This document shows, one piece after another, positions 41,047-50,599 of a stretch of DNA of 64,000 bases. The position numbers were made by a program, and so were the translations under genes. The notes below the pieces were generated by a model. The model had not been told where the DNA came from, ran no database searches, and worked only from the letters and a program-made list of their open reading frames with translations. How positions within the stretch are numbered: position 1 is the first letter of the stretch; every line of letters begins with the position of its first letter. Source of the DNA: Streptomyces sp. NBC_00670 (lineage in GTDB: Bacteria > Actinomycetota > Actinomycetes > Streptomycetales > Streptomycetaceae); contig NZ_CP109017.1 of the NCBI RefSeq assembly GCF_036226765.1, positions 3,606,501 through 3,670,500 on the forward strand. Reading direction: 5' to 3'.

Positions 41047-44000
41047 CTACGCCGCGGCGCCCGCCACCGCCGTCACTCCCGACAGATCGCTCTCCGCCTC
41101 CCGCGCCAGCATCTCCCGCAGCGGTCCGTCCACCGCCGCGAGGACGGCGTACGGTCCGCGCTGCACGGCCCGGCCCCCGGCCAGCACGAGCACCTCGTCG
41201 ACCGCGTCCAGTCCGGCCAGCCGGTGGGTGATGAGCAGCGTCGTACGGCCCTCGGTCGCGGCCAGCAGATCGGCGGTGAGCGCGTCCGCGGTCGGCAGAT
41301 CGAGATGTTCGGCGGGCTCGTCGAGGACCAGGACGGGGAAGTCGGCGAGCAGGGCCCGGGCCAGGGCCAGCCGCTGCCGCTGGCCTCCGGAGAGCCGGGC
41401 GCCGTGCTCCCCGACGAACGTGTCGAGCCCGTCGGGCAGCCCGTCGACCCAGTCGAGGAGCCGCGCCCGGGCGAGCGCGTCGCGCAGGTCGGCCTCGGTG
41501 GCGTCCCGGCGCGCCAGCAGCAGGTTCTCGCGCACGGAGCTGTCGAAGAGGTGCGCGTCCTGCGCGCACAGCCCCACCAGCCGCCGTACGTCGTCGCCGT
41601 CGAGCGCGGCGGCGTCCGTGCCGCCCAGCGTGTACGTGCCGCCCTCCGCGTCCAGGAAGCGCAGCAGCACCTGGGCGAGGGTGCTTTTGCCCGCGCCGGA
41701 CGCGCCGACCACGGCGATGCGCCGGCCGCGTTCCAGCGTGAGGTCGAGGCCGTCGAGCGCCGGCCGCCGCTGCCCGGGGTGACGGGCGGTCAGCCCCCGC
41801 ACGACGAGCGGGAACGGCGTGGCGGGCGTCGGCCGGGGGTGTTCCGGCCCGCGCACGGGCTCGGGGGCGTCGAGGATCTCGTACACCCGTGCCGCGCTGC
41901 GCCGCACCCGCTGCCGGTGCCGTACGGCGAGCGGCAGCCCGAGCACGGCCTCGAACGCGGCGAGCGGGGTGAGGACGACGACCGCCATGGCGACGCCGTG
42001 CAGCCGGCCGGCGGCGACCGCCTGGACCCCGGCGACCGCGGTGGCCACCACGGTCAGGCCGGTGATCAGCGCGGTCAGCCCGTCACCGAGGGCGGCCGCG
42101 GCGGCCGAGCGGGAGGCGATCCGGGTGAGGACGCCGTCGGCCCGGCGGGCCCCGGCGAGCCGCGCGGGCAGGGCCCCCGCGACCGTGAGCTCGGGGGTGC
42201 CGGTGAGCAGATCGGTCACCCGCGTGGCCAGTTCACCGCGGGCGGGCGCCAGCCTGCGCTCCGCCCGGCGGGCGACGGCACCGGTGAGCAGCGGGACGCC
42301 GACGCCGGCCGCGAGCAGGCCGGTGGCGAGGGCGGCCCCCGCCTCGGGCAGCAGCCACGCGGTGAACCCGACCGCGCCGGCCGACACCGCGCAGGCGGCG
42401 CCCACGGGGAGCAGCCAGCGCAGCCAGTAGTCCTGGAGCACGTCCACGTCCGCGACCAGCCGGCTCAGCAGGTCGCCGCGCCGGGCGCTGCGCAACCCGG
42501 CGGGGGCCAGCCGCTCCAGCCGCCGGTAGACGGCGACCCGGGTGGCGGCCAGCATGCGCAGCACCGCGTCGTGCGAGACGAGCCGCTCGGTGTACCGGAA
42601 GACGGCCCGGCCGATGCCGAACGCCCGCGTGGCGGTGACCGCGACCATCAGGTACAGCACCGGGGGCTGCTGGGAGGCGCGGGAGATCAGCCACCCGGAG
42701 GTGGCCATCAGGCCGACGGCGCTGCCCAGCGCGAGGGCGCCGAGCAGCAGGGCGAGCAGCAGCCGTCCGCGCAGGGGCTGCGCCATGGCCCGCACCCGGG
42801 CGAGCACACCGCCCCGGGGCGCCCGGGAGCCGTCGAGGACGGTCGCGTCGGCGTCGTCGCGGCCCGGTGCTGCCGCACCCGGGTGTTCCCGTCCGGCCGC
42901 CGCACCCGTCCGCGCGGGGACGGCCGTCACGGACGCCGGCTCCAGCCGCACCACCCGGTCGGCCACCGCCAGCAGGGCCGGCCGGTGCACCACCAGCAGC
43001 ACCGTGCGTCCCACCGCGAGCCGCCGCACGGCCTCGACGACCTCCGCCTCGGTGGTGCCGTCCAGCGCGGCCGTCGGTTCGTCGAGCAGCAGGACCGGCC
43101 GGTCGGCGAGGAACGCCCGGGCCAGCGCGAGCCGCTGCCGCTGTCCGGCCGAGAGCCCCGCCCCGTCCTCGCCGAGCGCGGTGTCCGTGCCGTCCGGCAG
43201 CGCGTCGACGAACTCCAGGGCCCCGGCGTCCGCGAGTGCCCGGCGCACCGCCGTGTCGTCGGCGCCGGGGCGGGCCAGGCGTACGTTCTCGCCGATGGTG
43301 CCCGCGTACAGGTGCGGATGCTGCGGCACCCAGGCGAGGCGGGAGCGCCACTCCTCCAGGTCGGCCGAGGCGAGGTCCGCCCCGCCGACCCGCACCCGTC
43401 CGGCGTCGGGCCGTACGAAGCCGAGCACCACGCCCAGCAGCGTCGACTTGCCGGCGCCGCTGGGGCCGACCAGGGCGACCGTCTCACCCGGCGCGACACG
43501 GAAGGAGGCCCCGGTCACCGCGTCGGAGGCACGGCCCGGGTACCGGACGGTCACCCCCTCGAAGGCGATCTCCCCCTCCGGCAGCCGTCGCGTACCGGAG
43601 TCCGGCACCGGCGTCTCCAGTACCTCGAAGATCTCCTCGGCGGCCGCGAGCCCCTCGGCCGCCGCGTGGTACTGGGCGCCCACCTGCCGCAGCGGCAGAT
43701 ACGCCTCGGGGGCGAGGACGAGAATGACCAGTCCGATGGAGAGGTCCATGTCGCCGTGGACCAGCCGCATGCCGATCGTGACCGCGACGAGCGCGACCGA
43801 GATCGTGGCGAGCAGTTCCAGGACGAACGAGGAGAGGAAGGCGACCCGCAGGGTCCGCATGGTCGCCTGCCGGTACTCGCCGGTGATCCGGCGGATGGAC
43901 TCGGCCTGCGCCTTGGCCCGGCCGAACACCTTGAGCGTCGGCAGCCCCGCGACCACGTCGAGGAAGTGCCCCGACAGCCGGGAGAGCAACCGCCACTGAC

Positions 44001-44571
44001 GGTCTGTCTGGGAGCGCGTGACCCAGCCGATGAGGATCATGAACAGGGGGATCAGCGGCAGGGTGCCGACGATGATCGCCGCCGACACCCAGTCCTCGGT
44101 CACCACCCGCAGCAGCACCGCTGCCGGGACCACCACCGCGAGCCCCAACTGGGGCAGATAGCGCGAGAAGTAGTCGTCGAGGGCGTCGACACCACGGGTG
44201 GCCAGCGCCACCAGGGAACCGGTGCGCTGACCGCCGAGCCAGCCTGGGCCCAGTGCGGTGGCCCGCTCCAGCAGCCGGCCGCGCAGCTCCGACTTCACCG
44301 CCGCGCTCGCCCGGTGGGCGGCCAGTTCGGTGAGCCAGGCGACGAGTGCCCGTCCGACGGCCACGGCGGCGAGCAGAAGCAGCGGGGTGCGCAGTGCCGC
44401 GAGCGAGTCGCCGTGCTGGAAGGCGCCGACCACCACCTCGGCGATGAGCATGGCCTGGGCGATGACCAGCGCCGCCCCGACGACGCCCAGGGCGACGACC
44501 GCCAGCATGAAGAGGCGGGTGGCGCGCGCGTAGCGCAGAAGACGCGGGTCGATTGGTTTCACGTGAAACAC
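41047..44571 (-). CDS. cydDC: Fused CydD-CydC ABC exporter for cytochrome bd assembly
   Basis: The 1174-aa protein is two half-transporters in one chain. The CydD-like half has six helices (about residues 18-300), Walker A GPSGAGKST, signature LSAGQRQR and Walker B VLLLDEPTAALD. A linker leads to the CydC-like half with six helices (about 600-870), Walker A GASGAGKST, signature LSGGQRQR and Walker B VLVLDEPAEHLD. It exports thiols or heme-related reductant needed for cytochrome bd. GTG 44571 starts M-F-H-V-K-P; these codons overlap a parS site. Fusion is normal for actinomycetes. Confidence 0.95.
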   Translation of the reverse strand: MFHVKPIDPRLLRYARATRLFMLAVVALGVVGAALVIAQAMLIAEVVVGAFQHGDSLAALRTPLLLLAAVAVGRALVAWLTELAAHRASAAVKSELRGRLLERATALGPGWLGGQRTGSLVALATRGVDALDDYFSRYLPQLGLAVVVPAAVLLRVVTEDWVSAAIIVGTLPLIPLFMILIGWVTRSQTDRQWRLLSRLSGHFLDVVAGLPTLKVFGRAKAQAESIRRITGEYRQATMRTLRVAFLSSFVLELLATISVALVAVTIGMRLVHGDMDLSIGLVILVLAPEAYLPLRQVGAQYHAAAEGLAAAEEIFEVLETPVPDSGTRRLPEGEIAFEGVTVRYPGRASDAVTGASFRVAPGETVALVGPSGAGKSTLLGVVLGFVRPDAGRVRVGGADLASADLEEWRSRLAWVPQHPHLYAGTIGENVRLARPGADDTAVRRALADAGALEFVDALPDGTDTALGEDGAGLSAGQRQRLALARAFLADRPVLLLDEPTAALDGTTEAEVVEAVRRLAVGRTVLLVVHRPALLAVADRVVRLEPASVTAVPARTGAAAGREHPGAAAPGRDDADATVLDGSRAPRGGVLARVRAMAQPLRGRLLLALLLGALALGSAVGLMATSGWLISRASQQPPVLYLMVAVTATRAFGIGRAVFRYTERLVSHDAVLRMLAATRVAVYRRLERLAPAGLRSARRGDLLSRLVADVDVLQDYWLRWLLPVGAACAVSAGAVGFTAWLLPEAGAALATGLLAAGVGVPLLTGAVARRAERRLAPARGELATRVTDLLTGTPELTVAGALPARLAGARRADGVLTRIASRSAAAAALGDGLTALITGLTVVATAVAGVQAVAAGRLHGVAMAVVVLTPLAAFEAVLGLPLAVRHRQRVRRSAARVYEILDAPEPVRGPEHPRPTPATPFPLVVRGLTARHPGQRRPALDGLDLTLERGRRIAVVGASGAGKSTLAQVLLRFLDAEGGTYTLGGTDAAALDGDDVRRLVGLCAQDAHLFDSSVRENLLLARRDATEADLRDALARARLLDWVDGLPDGLDTFVGEHGARLSGGQRQRLALARALLADFPVLVLDEPAEHLDLPTADALTADLLAATEGRTTLLITHRLAGLDAVDEVLVLAGGRAVQRGPYAVLAAVDGPLREMLAREAESDLSGVTAVAGAAA
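44555..44570. other. parS site 2 (start of cydDC)
   Basis: GGTTTCACGTGAAACA, a perfect 14-bp core GTTTCACGTGAAAC with one flanking mismatch. It overlaps codons 1-6 of cydDC and lies 50 bp from site 3. Confidence 0.88.
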
Positions 44572-44597
44572 ACCCTCGGGGTCGAGGAGGGGCGGGG

Positions 44598-44627
44598 CAG
44601 GGTGTGTTTCACGTGAAACACACCCTG
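44598..44627. other. parS site 3 in a 30-bp perfect palindrome
   Basis: TGTTTCACGTGAAACA at 44605-44620 is extended on both sides (CAGGGTG left, CACCCTG right) to a perfect 30-bp palindrome in the 72-bp cydB-cydDC gap. In RNA it can fold into a 13-15 bp hairpin, so it may also attenuate or stabilise the cyd transcript. Confidence 0.9.
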
Positions 44628-44643
44628 TCTCCCGCTGTCGGGA

Positions 44644-45648
44644 TCAGTGCGCGGCGTCCGCGATGTGGTGGGTGCCGATCCGCTTGCGGAACACCCAGTA
44701 GGTCCAGCCCTGGTAGAGCAGCACCAGCGGTGTGGCGATGCCGGCGCACCAGGTCATGATCTTCAGGGTGTACGGGCTCGACGAGGCGTTGGTGACCGTG
44801 AGGCTCCAGTCCGGGTCGAGCGAGGACGGCATGACGTTGGGGAAGAGGGTCAGGAAGAACATCGCGACCACGGCCACGACGGTCAGCCCCGACAGGGCGA
44901 ACGCCCAGCCCTCCCGGCCGGCCCGGGCCGCCCCCAGCGCGGTGACGAGCGCGGCCACGGCCACGACGAGCGCCACCAGCGAGCCGGTGTCCCCCTTGTC
45001 GGTCTGCGTCCACAGCAGGAAAACGAGCGCCAGGACGGCGGTCACCGCTCCGACCCTCAGGGCCAGCCGCCGCGCCCGCTCCCGGATCTCCCCGACGGTC
45101 TTCAGGCCGACGAAGACGGTGCCGTGGAAGGTGAACAGCGCCAGCGTCACCACTCCGCCCAGCAGGGCGTACGGGTTGAGCAGGTCCCAGACGTTACCGA
45201 CGTACTCGAGGCCGGAGTCGATCTTCACTCCGCGCACGATGTTGGCGAAGGCCACGCCCCACAGGAAGGCGGGGAGCAGCGAGGCCCAGAAGATCGCGGC
45301 CTCCCAGTTGCGCTGCCACTTCTCCTCCGGCCGCTTGGCCCGGTACTCGAAGGCGACACCGCGCACGATGAGGCAGACGAGGATGACCAGCAGCGGCAGA
45401 TAGAAACCGGAGAACAGGGTGGCGTACCACTCGGGGAAGGCGGCGAAGGTGGCGCCGCCCGCAGTGAGCAGCCAGACCTCGTTGCCGTCCCAGACGGGGC
45501 CGATGGTGTTGATCAGCACCCGCTTCTCGGAGCGGTTCCGGGCCAGCAGCCGGGTGAGGACGCCGACCCCGAAGTCGAAGCCCTCCAGGAAGAAGTAGCC
45601 GGTCCACAGGACGGCGATGAGGACGAACCAGACGTCGTGCAGTTCCAT
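44644..45648 (-). CDS. cydB: Cytochrome bd oxidase subunit II
   Basis: The 334-aa integral membrane protein has about eight or nine helices, starting ELHDVWFVLIAVLWTGYFFLEGFDFGVG, the conserved CydB N-terminus. Other family segments are NTIGPVWDGNEVWLLTAGGATFAAFP and RKRIGTHHI at the C-terminus. It pairs with CydA in the high-affinity quinol oxidase used at low oxygen. It begins 18 nt after cydA, in the Rex-controlled operon. Confidence 0.97.
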   Translation of the reverse strand: MELHDVWFVLIAVLWTGYFFLEGFDFGVGVLTRLLARNRSEKRVLINTIGPVWDGNEVWLLTAGGATFAAFPEWYATLFSGFYLPLLVILVCLIVRGVAFEYRAKRPEEKWQRNWEAAIFWASLLPAFLWGVAFANIVRGVKIDSGLEYVGNVWDLLNPYALLGGVVTLALFTFHGTVFVGLKTVGEIRERARRLALRVGAVTAVLALVFLLWTQTDKGDTGSLVALVVAVAALVTALGAARAGREGWAFALSGLTVVAVVAMFFLTLFPNVMPSSLDPDWSLTVTNASSSPYTLKIMTWCAGIATPLVLLYQGWTYWVFRKRIGTHHIADAAH

Positions 45649-45666
45649 GAGTGAGCGCTCCCCGGC

Positions 45667-47175
45667 CTAGTAGGAGAAGGCCATCGGCTTGTCGGCGTCC
45701 CGCGAGTCGCCGCCGATCTTCGTGGGTGGGTTGAGGTCCGCCTCGGTGAGCTCGGGCGGCCCGGCCTTGACGTACTTCACGAGCAGCTTGACCTCGACGA
45801 CGGCGAGGATCGCGTACAGGGCGGTGAAGGTGAGCATCGAGGTGAGCACCTCGCCCTGCGAGACACCGGGGGAGACCGCGTCACTGGTGCGCAGGACGCC
45901 GTAGACGACCCAGGGCTGACGGCCCATCTCGGTGAAGATCCAGCCCCAGGAGTTGGCGAGGAGCGGGAAGCCGAGGGTGAGGATCGCGGCGCGCCAGTAC
46001 CACTTCGTCAGCGTGGGGCCGAGTGCCTTGTTGCGGAAGAGCACCAGGTGCGGCACCTCCTCGTCGCCGACCCTCAAGTGCCGCGGCAGCAGGAACTTCT
46101 TCCGGGTGAGCCACAGTCCGGCCGCGCCCAGGGCGAAGGACGTCATGCCGAAGCCGATCATCCAGCGGAAGCCCCAGAAGGTGACGGGGATGTTGGGCCG
46201 GTAGTCGCCGGGACCGTACTTCTCCTGCTCGGCCTTGTTGACGTCGTTGATACCGGGGACGTACGAGGAGAAGCTGTCGTCGGCGAGGAACGAGAGCAGG
46301 CCGGGTATCTCGATGGCCACGCTGTTGTGGCCCTTCTCCACGTCGCCGTAGGCGAACACCGAGAAGGGGGCGGGGGACTGACCGTCCCACAGCGCCTCGG
46401 CGGCCGCCATCTTCATCGGCTGCTGCTTGAACATGACCTTGCCGAGGACGTCACCGCTGACGGCGGTGAGCAGACCGGCGACGACCACGGTGACCAGACC
46501 CAGCCGCAGCGAGGTCTTCATCACCCGGATGTGCTTCTTGCGCAGCAGGTGGAAGGCGGCGATGCCGACCATGAACGCGCCACCGGTGAGGAAGGACGCG
46601 GACAGGGTGTGGAAGGCCTGGGCGAGTGCGGTGTTCTGGGTCAGCACGGACCAGAAGTCGGTGAGTTCGGCGCGCCCGCGGGACTCGTTGATCCGGTAGC
46701 CGACGGGGTGCTGCATCCAGGAGTTGGCGGCCAGGATGAAGTAGGCCGACAGGACGGTGCCGAGCGACACCATCCATATGCAGGCCAGGTGCAGCTTCTT
46801 CGGCAGCTTGTCCCAGCCGAAGATCCACAGTCCGATGAAGGTCGACTCGAAGAAGAAGGCGAGGAGCGCCTCGAAGGCGAGGGGGGCGCCGAAGATGTCA
46901 CCGACGAAGCGCGAGTAGTCGGACCAGTTCATGCCGAACTGGAACTCCTGCACGATGCCGGTGACGACGCCCATCGCGATGTTGATCAGAAAGAGCTTGC
47001 CCCAGAACTTGGTGGCCCTGAGGTACTTCTCCTTCTCCGTCCGCACCCAGGCGGTCTGCAGGCCGGCCGTCAGGGCGGCCAGCGAGATCGTCAGCGGGAC
47101 GAAGAGGAAGTGGTAGACGGTGGTGATGCCGAACTGCCAGCGCGCCAGGGTCTCCGGCGCCAGAGCCAGTTCCAC
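45667..47175 (-). CDS. cydA: Cytochrome bd oxidase subunit I
   Basis: A 502-aa quinol oxidase subunit carrying hemes b558, b595 and d. His22 (TVYHFLFVP) is the expected b595 ligand, the Q-loop segment includes QQPMKMAAAEALWDG, and the signature GRQPWVVYGVLRTSD is present. About nine helices. I moved the start to GTG 47175 because AAGGAGAG lies 5 nt upstream; the longer reading frame to 47274 has no RBS and no homology. A perfect Rex operator lies 120 bp upstream. Confidence 0.97.
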   Translation of the reverse strand: MELALAPETLARWQFGITTVYHFLFVPLTISLAALTAGLQTAWVRTEKEKYLRATKFWGKLFLINIAMGVVTGIVQEFQFGMNWSDYSRFVGDIFGAPLAFEALLAFFFESTFIGLWIFGWDKLPKKLHLACIWMVSLGTVLSAYFILAANSWMQHPVGYRINESRGRAELTDFWSVLTQNTALAQAFHTLSASFLTGGAFMVGIAAFHLLRKKHIRVMKTSLRLGLVTVVVAGLLTAVSGDVLGKVMFKQQPMKMAAAEALWDGQSPAPFSVFAYGDVEKGHNSVAIEIPGLLSFLADDSFSSYVPGINDVNKAEQEKYGPGDYRPNIPVTFWGFRWMIGFGMTSFALGAAGLWLTRKKFLLPRHLRVGDEEVPHLVLFRNKALGPTLTKWYWRAAILTLGFPLLANSWGWIFTEMGRQPWVVYGVLRTSDAVSPGVSQGEVLTSMLTFTALYAILAVVEVKLLVKYVKAGPPELTEADLNPPTKIGGDSRDADKPMAFSY

Positions 47176-47294
47176 GTCGTCTCTCCTTACGTCGCCGTGG
47201 TCACGAAGCGGCGGATCGCACACCCCACGGCATGCGTTTCGCACGCGTTTCGGCCCGTACACAGCGCGCATCACGGGATGAACCGGGACGCGCT

Positions 47295-47310
47295 TGTGAA
47301 CGCGTTCACA
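47295..47310. promoter_or_regulatory. Rex operator (ROP) upstream of cydA
   Basis: TGTGAACGCGTTCACA matches the Streptomyces Rex consensus TGTGAACNNNTTCACA exactly. A further half-site TTCACAAG adjoins it at 47311-47318. Rex represses cyd genes at low NADH/NAD+ and releases when NADH rises under oxygen limitation. Confidence 0.95.
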
Positions 47311-47417
47311 TTCACAAGCAATTATGACGCATACCCGTTCGAGGCCGGAGGCCCGGGGGTCCCCTGGAGGCGAAAGTGGGCCGCCTCACACGGGCGACTC
47401 CGCACGAGGGCACGCGA

Positions 47418-47449
47418 AAGGGCCGGTCGGCGTGGGCCGGCCGGCCCTT
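47418..47449 (-). terminator. Hairpin terminator downstream of the aminotransferase gene
   Basis: AAGGGCCGG (47418-47426) pairs with CCGGCCCTT (47441-47449), a 9-bp stem with a 14-nt loop, 33 nt after the aminotransferase stop on the minus strand. It separates that gene from the cyd promoter region. Confidence 0.6.
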
Positions 47450-47481
47450 CGGCACAGCGTGGCGGAGCGGGGTGGTGCCGG

Positions 47482-48561
47482 TCAGAGCTCCCTGCGGAAA
47501 CCTTCCGCGGCCTTCAGGAAGATGTCGTTGGCCTCCGTCTCCCCGATGGTGATGCGCGCCCCGTCACCCGCGAACGGCCGGACGACGACCCCCGCGCGCT
47601 CGCACGCCGCCGCGAACTCCGTCGTGCGCTCCCCCAGCCGCAGCCAGACGAAGTTGGCCTGCGTCTCGGGCACCGTCCAGCCCTGGCCGCGCAGCGCCTC
47701 GACCACCCGGTTCCGCTCGCAGACCAGCGAGCCGACCCGGCCGAGCAGCTCGTCCTCGGCGTTCAGCGAGGCGATCGCCGCGTCCTGGGCGAGCTGGCTC
47801 ACCCCGAACGGCACCGCCGTCTTGCGCAGCGCCGCCGCCACCGGCTCGTGGCCGATGGCGAAACCGACCCGCAGCCCCGCGAGCCCGTACGCCTTGGAGA
47901 AGGTCCGCAGCACACACACGTTCGGCCGTTCGCGGTACAGCTCGACGCCGTCCGGCACCTCGGGGTCGCGGATGAACTCGCGGTAGGCCTCGTCCAGCAC
48001 CACCAGGACGTCGTCCGGCACCCGGTCGAGGAACGCCTCCAACTCCGCGCGGCGCACCACCGTGCCCGTCGGGTTGTTGGGGTTGCAGACGAAGATCAGC
48101 CGCGTGCGGTCGGTGATCGCCCGGGCCATCGCGTCCAGGTCGTGCACGTCGCCCGGCGTCAGCGGCACCTCCACCGGCGTCGCCCCGCTGATCCGCGTGA
48201 TGATCGGGTACGCCTCGAAGGACCGCCAGGCGTAGATGACCTCGTCGCCCGGGCCGCTGGTGGACTGGAGCAGCTGCTGGGCGACGCCGACCGAGCCCGT
48301 GCCCGTGGCGACGTGGGAGACCGGGACGCCGAAGCGCTCGGCCAGCTCCTGGTTGAGCGCGGTGCAGGCCATGTCCGGGTAGCGGTTGAAGGACGCGGCC
48401 GCCGCCGTGACCGTCTCCATGACACCCGGCAGCGGGGGATACGGGTTCTCGTTGGAGGACAGTTTGTAGGCGACGGGACCGCCGGCCGCCGCGGGCCTGC
48501 CCGGCACATAGGCGGGGATACCCTCCAGCTCGGCACGCAGCCTCGGGCTCGTCTCGCTCAC
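47482..48561 (-). CDS. Aromatic / histidinol-phosphate aminotransferase (Pat/HisC2 type)
   Basis: A 359-aa fold-type I PLP enzyme. The Schiff-base Lys is in [14 protein letters not shown], the PLP-binding Asp in [10 protein letters not shown], and NPNNPTG is present. The N-terminal [11 protein letters not shown] resembles actinobacterial HisC2/Pat proteins, which favour phenylalanine or tyrosine over histidinol phosphate. This would fit with pheA in the same window. The real his operon gene is expected elsewhere. GTG 48561 follows GGGAGG. Confidence 0.9.
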   Translation of the reverse strand: MSETSPRLRAELEGIPAYVPGRPAAAGGPVAYKLSSNENPYPPLPGVMETVTAAAASFNRYPDMACTALNQELAERFGVPVSHVATGTGSVGVAQQLLQSTSGPGDEVIYAWRSFEAYPIITRISGATPVEVPLTPGDVHDLDAMARAITDRTRLIFVCNPNNPTGTVVRRAELEAFLDRVPDDVLVVLDEAYREFIRDPEVPDGVELYRERPNVCVLRTFSKAYGLAGLRVGFAIGHEPVAAALRKTAVPFGVSQLAQDAAIASLNAEDELLGRVGSLVCERNRVVEALRGQGWTVPETQANFVWLRLGERTTEFAAACERAGVVVRPFAGDGARITIGETEANDIFLKAAEGFRREL

Positions 48562-49038
48562 CGCAGTCCTCCCTCACGCACACCACCGGGCCCGGGCGCA
48601 CGCCCCGTACCGGTGTCCAATGCTTCTCACCTTATGAGGATTCGGCGCCGGTGCGAATGGCCTGTGGACAACGTGGACCCCCGGCGGGCCGCCGGTGCGT
48701 CCGCAGAGCGGGCGGCGACCGGGGGCGGGCGCGGAGACCGCCCCCCGTACGAAAGCGCATGAAGGCGCACGAATCGGGGGGCGCGCCGGGCCCGTACGCA
48801 CGCGCCGGTGGCGTACCCCGTGGCGCGCATCACCCGTGAAGGTGAGTTGAGACCTCTTCGAAACATGGCCCCCTTGGCAGGCCCATGCGTGCCGACAAGC
48901 CAGGTACTGGCATTGGATCGTTCAACTACCTTGCATTCCCAGGCAGTTGGGGGCTGTACGCCTTGCAGAAACGTGCCTGTCAACGGGTGCATATGCGTCC
49001 GCACTACCCCACCGCATGAGCCCTACTATCGGCTCGCC
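48562..49038. promoter_or_regulatory. Divergent region upstream of aminotransferase and LacI-type gene
   Basis: A 477-bp gap. It contains a DnaA-box match (complement of TTGTCCACA, 48663-48671) and a dyad GCCAG-GTA-CTGGC at 48899-48911, a plausible autoregulatory operator for the LacI-type protein. The section 48840-48960 is comparatively AT-rich. No gene is supported. Confidence 0.4.
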
Positions 49039-50148
49039 ATGACAGCAGCAGGGAAGCACCAGGTGAGCCGGGCGGAGGCCGCACGGCGGGGCGGACGACC
49101 GGGCCGGGCAGGCATCCGAGACGTCGCCGCCGCCGCCGGGGTCTCCATCACGACCGTCTCCGACGCCCTCAACGGAAAAGGCAGGCTCCCGGACGCCACC
49201 CGGCGGCATGTCCGCGAGGTCGCCGACCGGCTCGGCTACCGTCCGTCGGCCGCCGCCCGGACCCTGAGAACCGGCAAGTCCGGGCTCATCGGCCTGACCG
49301 TGACCACCTACGGGGATGAACCTTTCACCTTCACGGAGTTCGCGTACTTCGCGGAGATGGCCCGGGCCGCCACCTCGGCCGCGCTCGCCCGCGGCTACGC
49401 CCTGGTGATCCTCCCCGCGACCTCGCGCCACGACGTCTGGTCGAACGTCGCCCTGGACGGCACGGTCGTCATCGACCCCTCCGACCAGGACCCGGTCGTC
49501 AGCGAGCTGGTCCGGCAGGGCTTACCGGTGGTCTCCGACGGCCGCCCGGCGGGCGCGCTGCCGGTCACCGCCTGGGTCGACAACGACCACGAGGCCGCCG
49601 TCCTGGACATCCTCGACCACCTCGCCGACGCCGGCGCCCGCCGCATCGGCCTGCTCACCGGCACGACCACGGACACGTACACCCGGCTGTCCACCACCGC
49701 CTATCTGCGCTGGTGCGAGCGGGTCGGCCAGGACCCGGTCTACGAGGCCTACCCCGCCCACGACCCGTGCGCCGGCGCCGTCGCGGCCGACCGACTGCTC
49801 GCCCGGCCCGACCGCCCCGACGCCGTCTACGGCCTGTTCGACCCCAACGGCACCGATCTGCTGGCCGCCGCCCGGCGCTACGGGCTCCGCGTCCCCGACG
49901 ACCTGCTGCTCGTCTGCTGCAGCGAGTCCACGGTGTACGCCAACACCGAGCCGCCGATCACCACCCTCTCCCTCAAGCCCCGCCGGATCGGCACGGCGGT
50001 GGTGCAGCTGCTCATCGACGCCATCGAAGGCGTGGAGTCGCAGCAGCCGGTGGAGCAGGTGATACCGACCGAGCTGATCATCCGCACCTCGTCCCGGCGC
50101 CGTCCGCCGCGCACCACCGTCAGCCCACCGCGCACGCCGGAGAGCTGA
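49039..50148 (+). CDS. LacI-family transcriptional regulator with TTA codon
   Basis: The 369-aa protein has a Gly/Arg-rich N-terminus and a LacI helix-turn-helix (IRDVAAAAGVSITTVSDALNGKGRLPDATRRHV, about residues 28-60, read in parts). A periplasmic-binding-protein-like effector domain follows, ending in typical LKPRRIGTAVVQLLIDAIEG. An in-frame TTA leucine codon at 49522-49524 (residue 162) would make translation depend on the bldA tRNA. ATG 49039 has no good RBS. Its regulon is unknown. Confidence 0.88.
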   Translation: MTAAGKHQVSRAEAARRGGRPGRAGIRDVAAAAGVSITTVSDALNGKGRLPDATRRHVREVADRLGYRPSAAARTLRTGKSGLIGLTVTTYGDEPFTFTEFAYFAEMARAATSAALARGYALVILPATSRHDVWSNVALDGTVVIDPSDQDPVVSELVRQGLPVVSDGRPAGALPVTAWVDNDHEAAVLDILDHLADAGARRIGLLTGTTTDTYTRLSTTAYLRWCERVGQDPVYEAYPAHDPCAGAVAADRLLARPDRPDAVYGLFDPNGTDLLAAARRYGLRVPDDLLLVCCSESTVYANTEPPITTLSLKPRRIGTAVVQLLIDAIEGVESQQPVEQVIPTELIIRTSSRRRPPRTTVSPPRTPES

Positions 50149-50270
50149 GGCCTGCCGTCACCTCGTCGGCCGGACTCCGCCCCCGCGCGGCCACGAACCG
50201 CTCCCGGAGCGGCTCCGCGACCGCAGGACGGTCACGGGGCGGACCCACGGCCGCGGGGCCTTCGCGGGGC

Positions 50271-50341
50271 GGCGAACCGCTCGACGGGCCGCGGGGTGGT
50301 GAACCGTTCGACGGGTCGAGGGCGGTGAACCGTTCGACGAG
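50271..50341. repeat. Three 18-bp iterons (GGTGAACCGTTCGACGGG)
   Basis: Copies at 50271-50288, 50298-50315 and 50324-50341 (spacing 27 and 26 bp) share GAACC(G)TTCGACG, each with a GAAC-C-GTTC dyad in copies 2 and 3. A weaker relative CGAACCGCTC lies at 50194. They occupy the 451-bp gap (50149-50599) upstream of the metallophosphatase gene; a TATGAT hexamer at 50519-50524 may be its -10 box. No gene is supported in the gap. Confidence 0.55.
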
Positions 50342-50599
50342 GGCGGCGCCACAGTGCCGCCCGGGTGACGCACACGTGTCCCCGGCCGGCCCCGCCGACG
50401 CCCCTCCGGTCACTCCCGCCCCGGGAAAGCCCTGCCCAAACGGGGCGAAAGCCGCGGCGGACCGCCCGCTTCGCCGATTCACCACCCCTGGGTCGTCACA
50501 TGGCACGATCCGCATTCCTATGATGGGCCCACACACCGCGGGCCGCTGCGACCAGGCAGTCCGATGCGGTGCAGCTGCGGCGCGATGGTGGAGGGGTCG

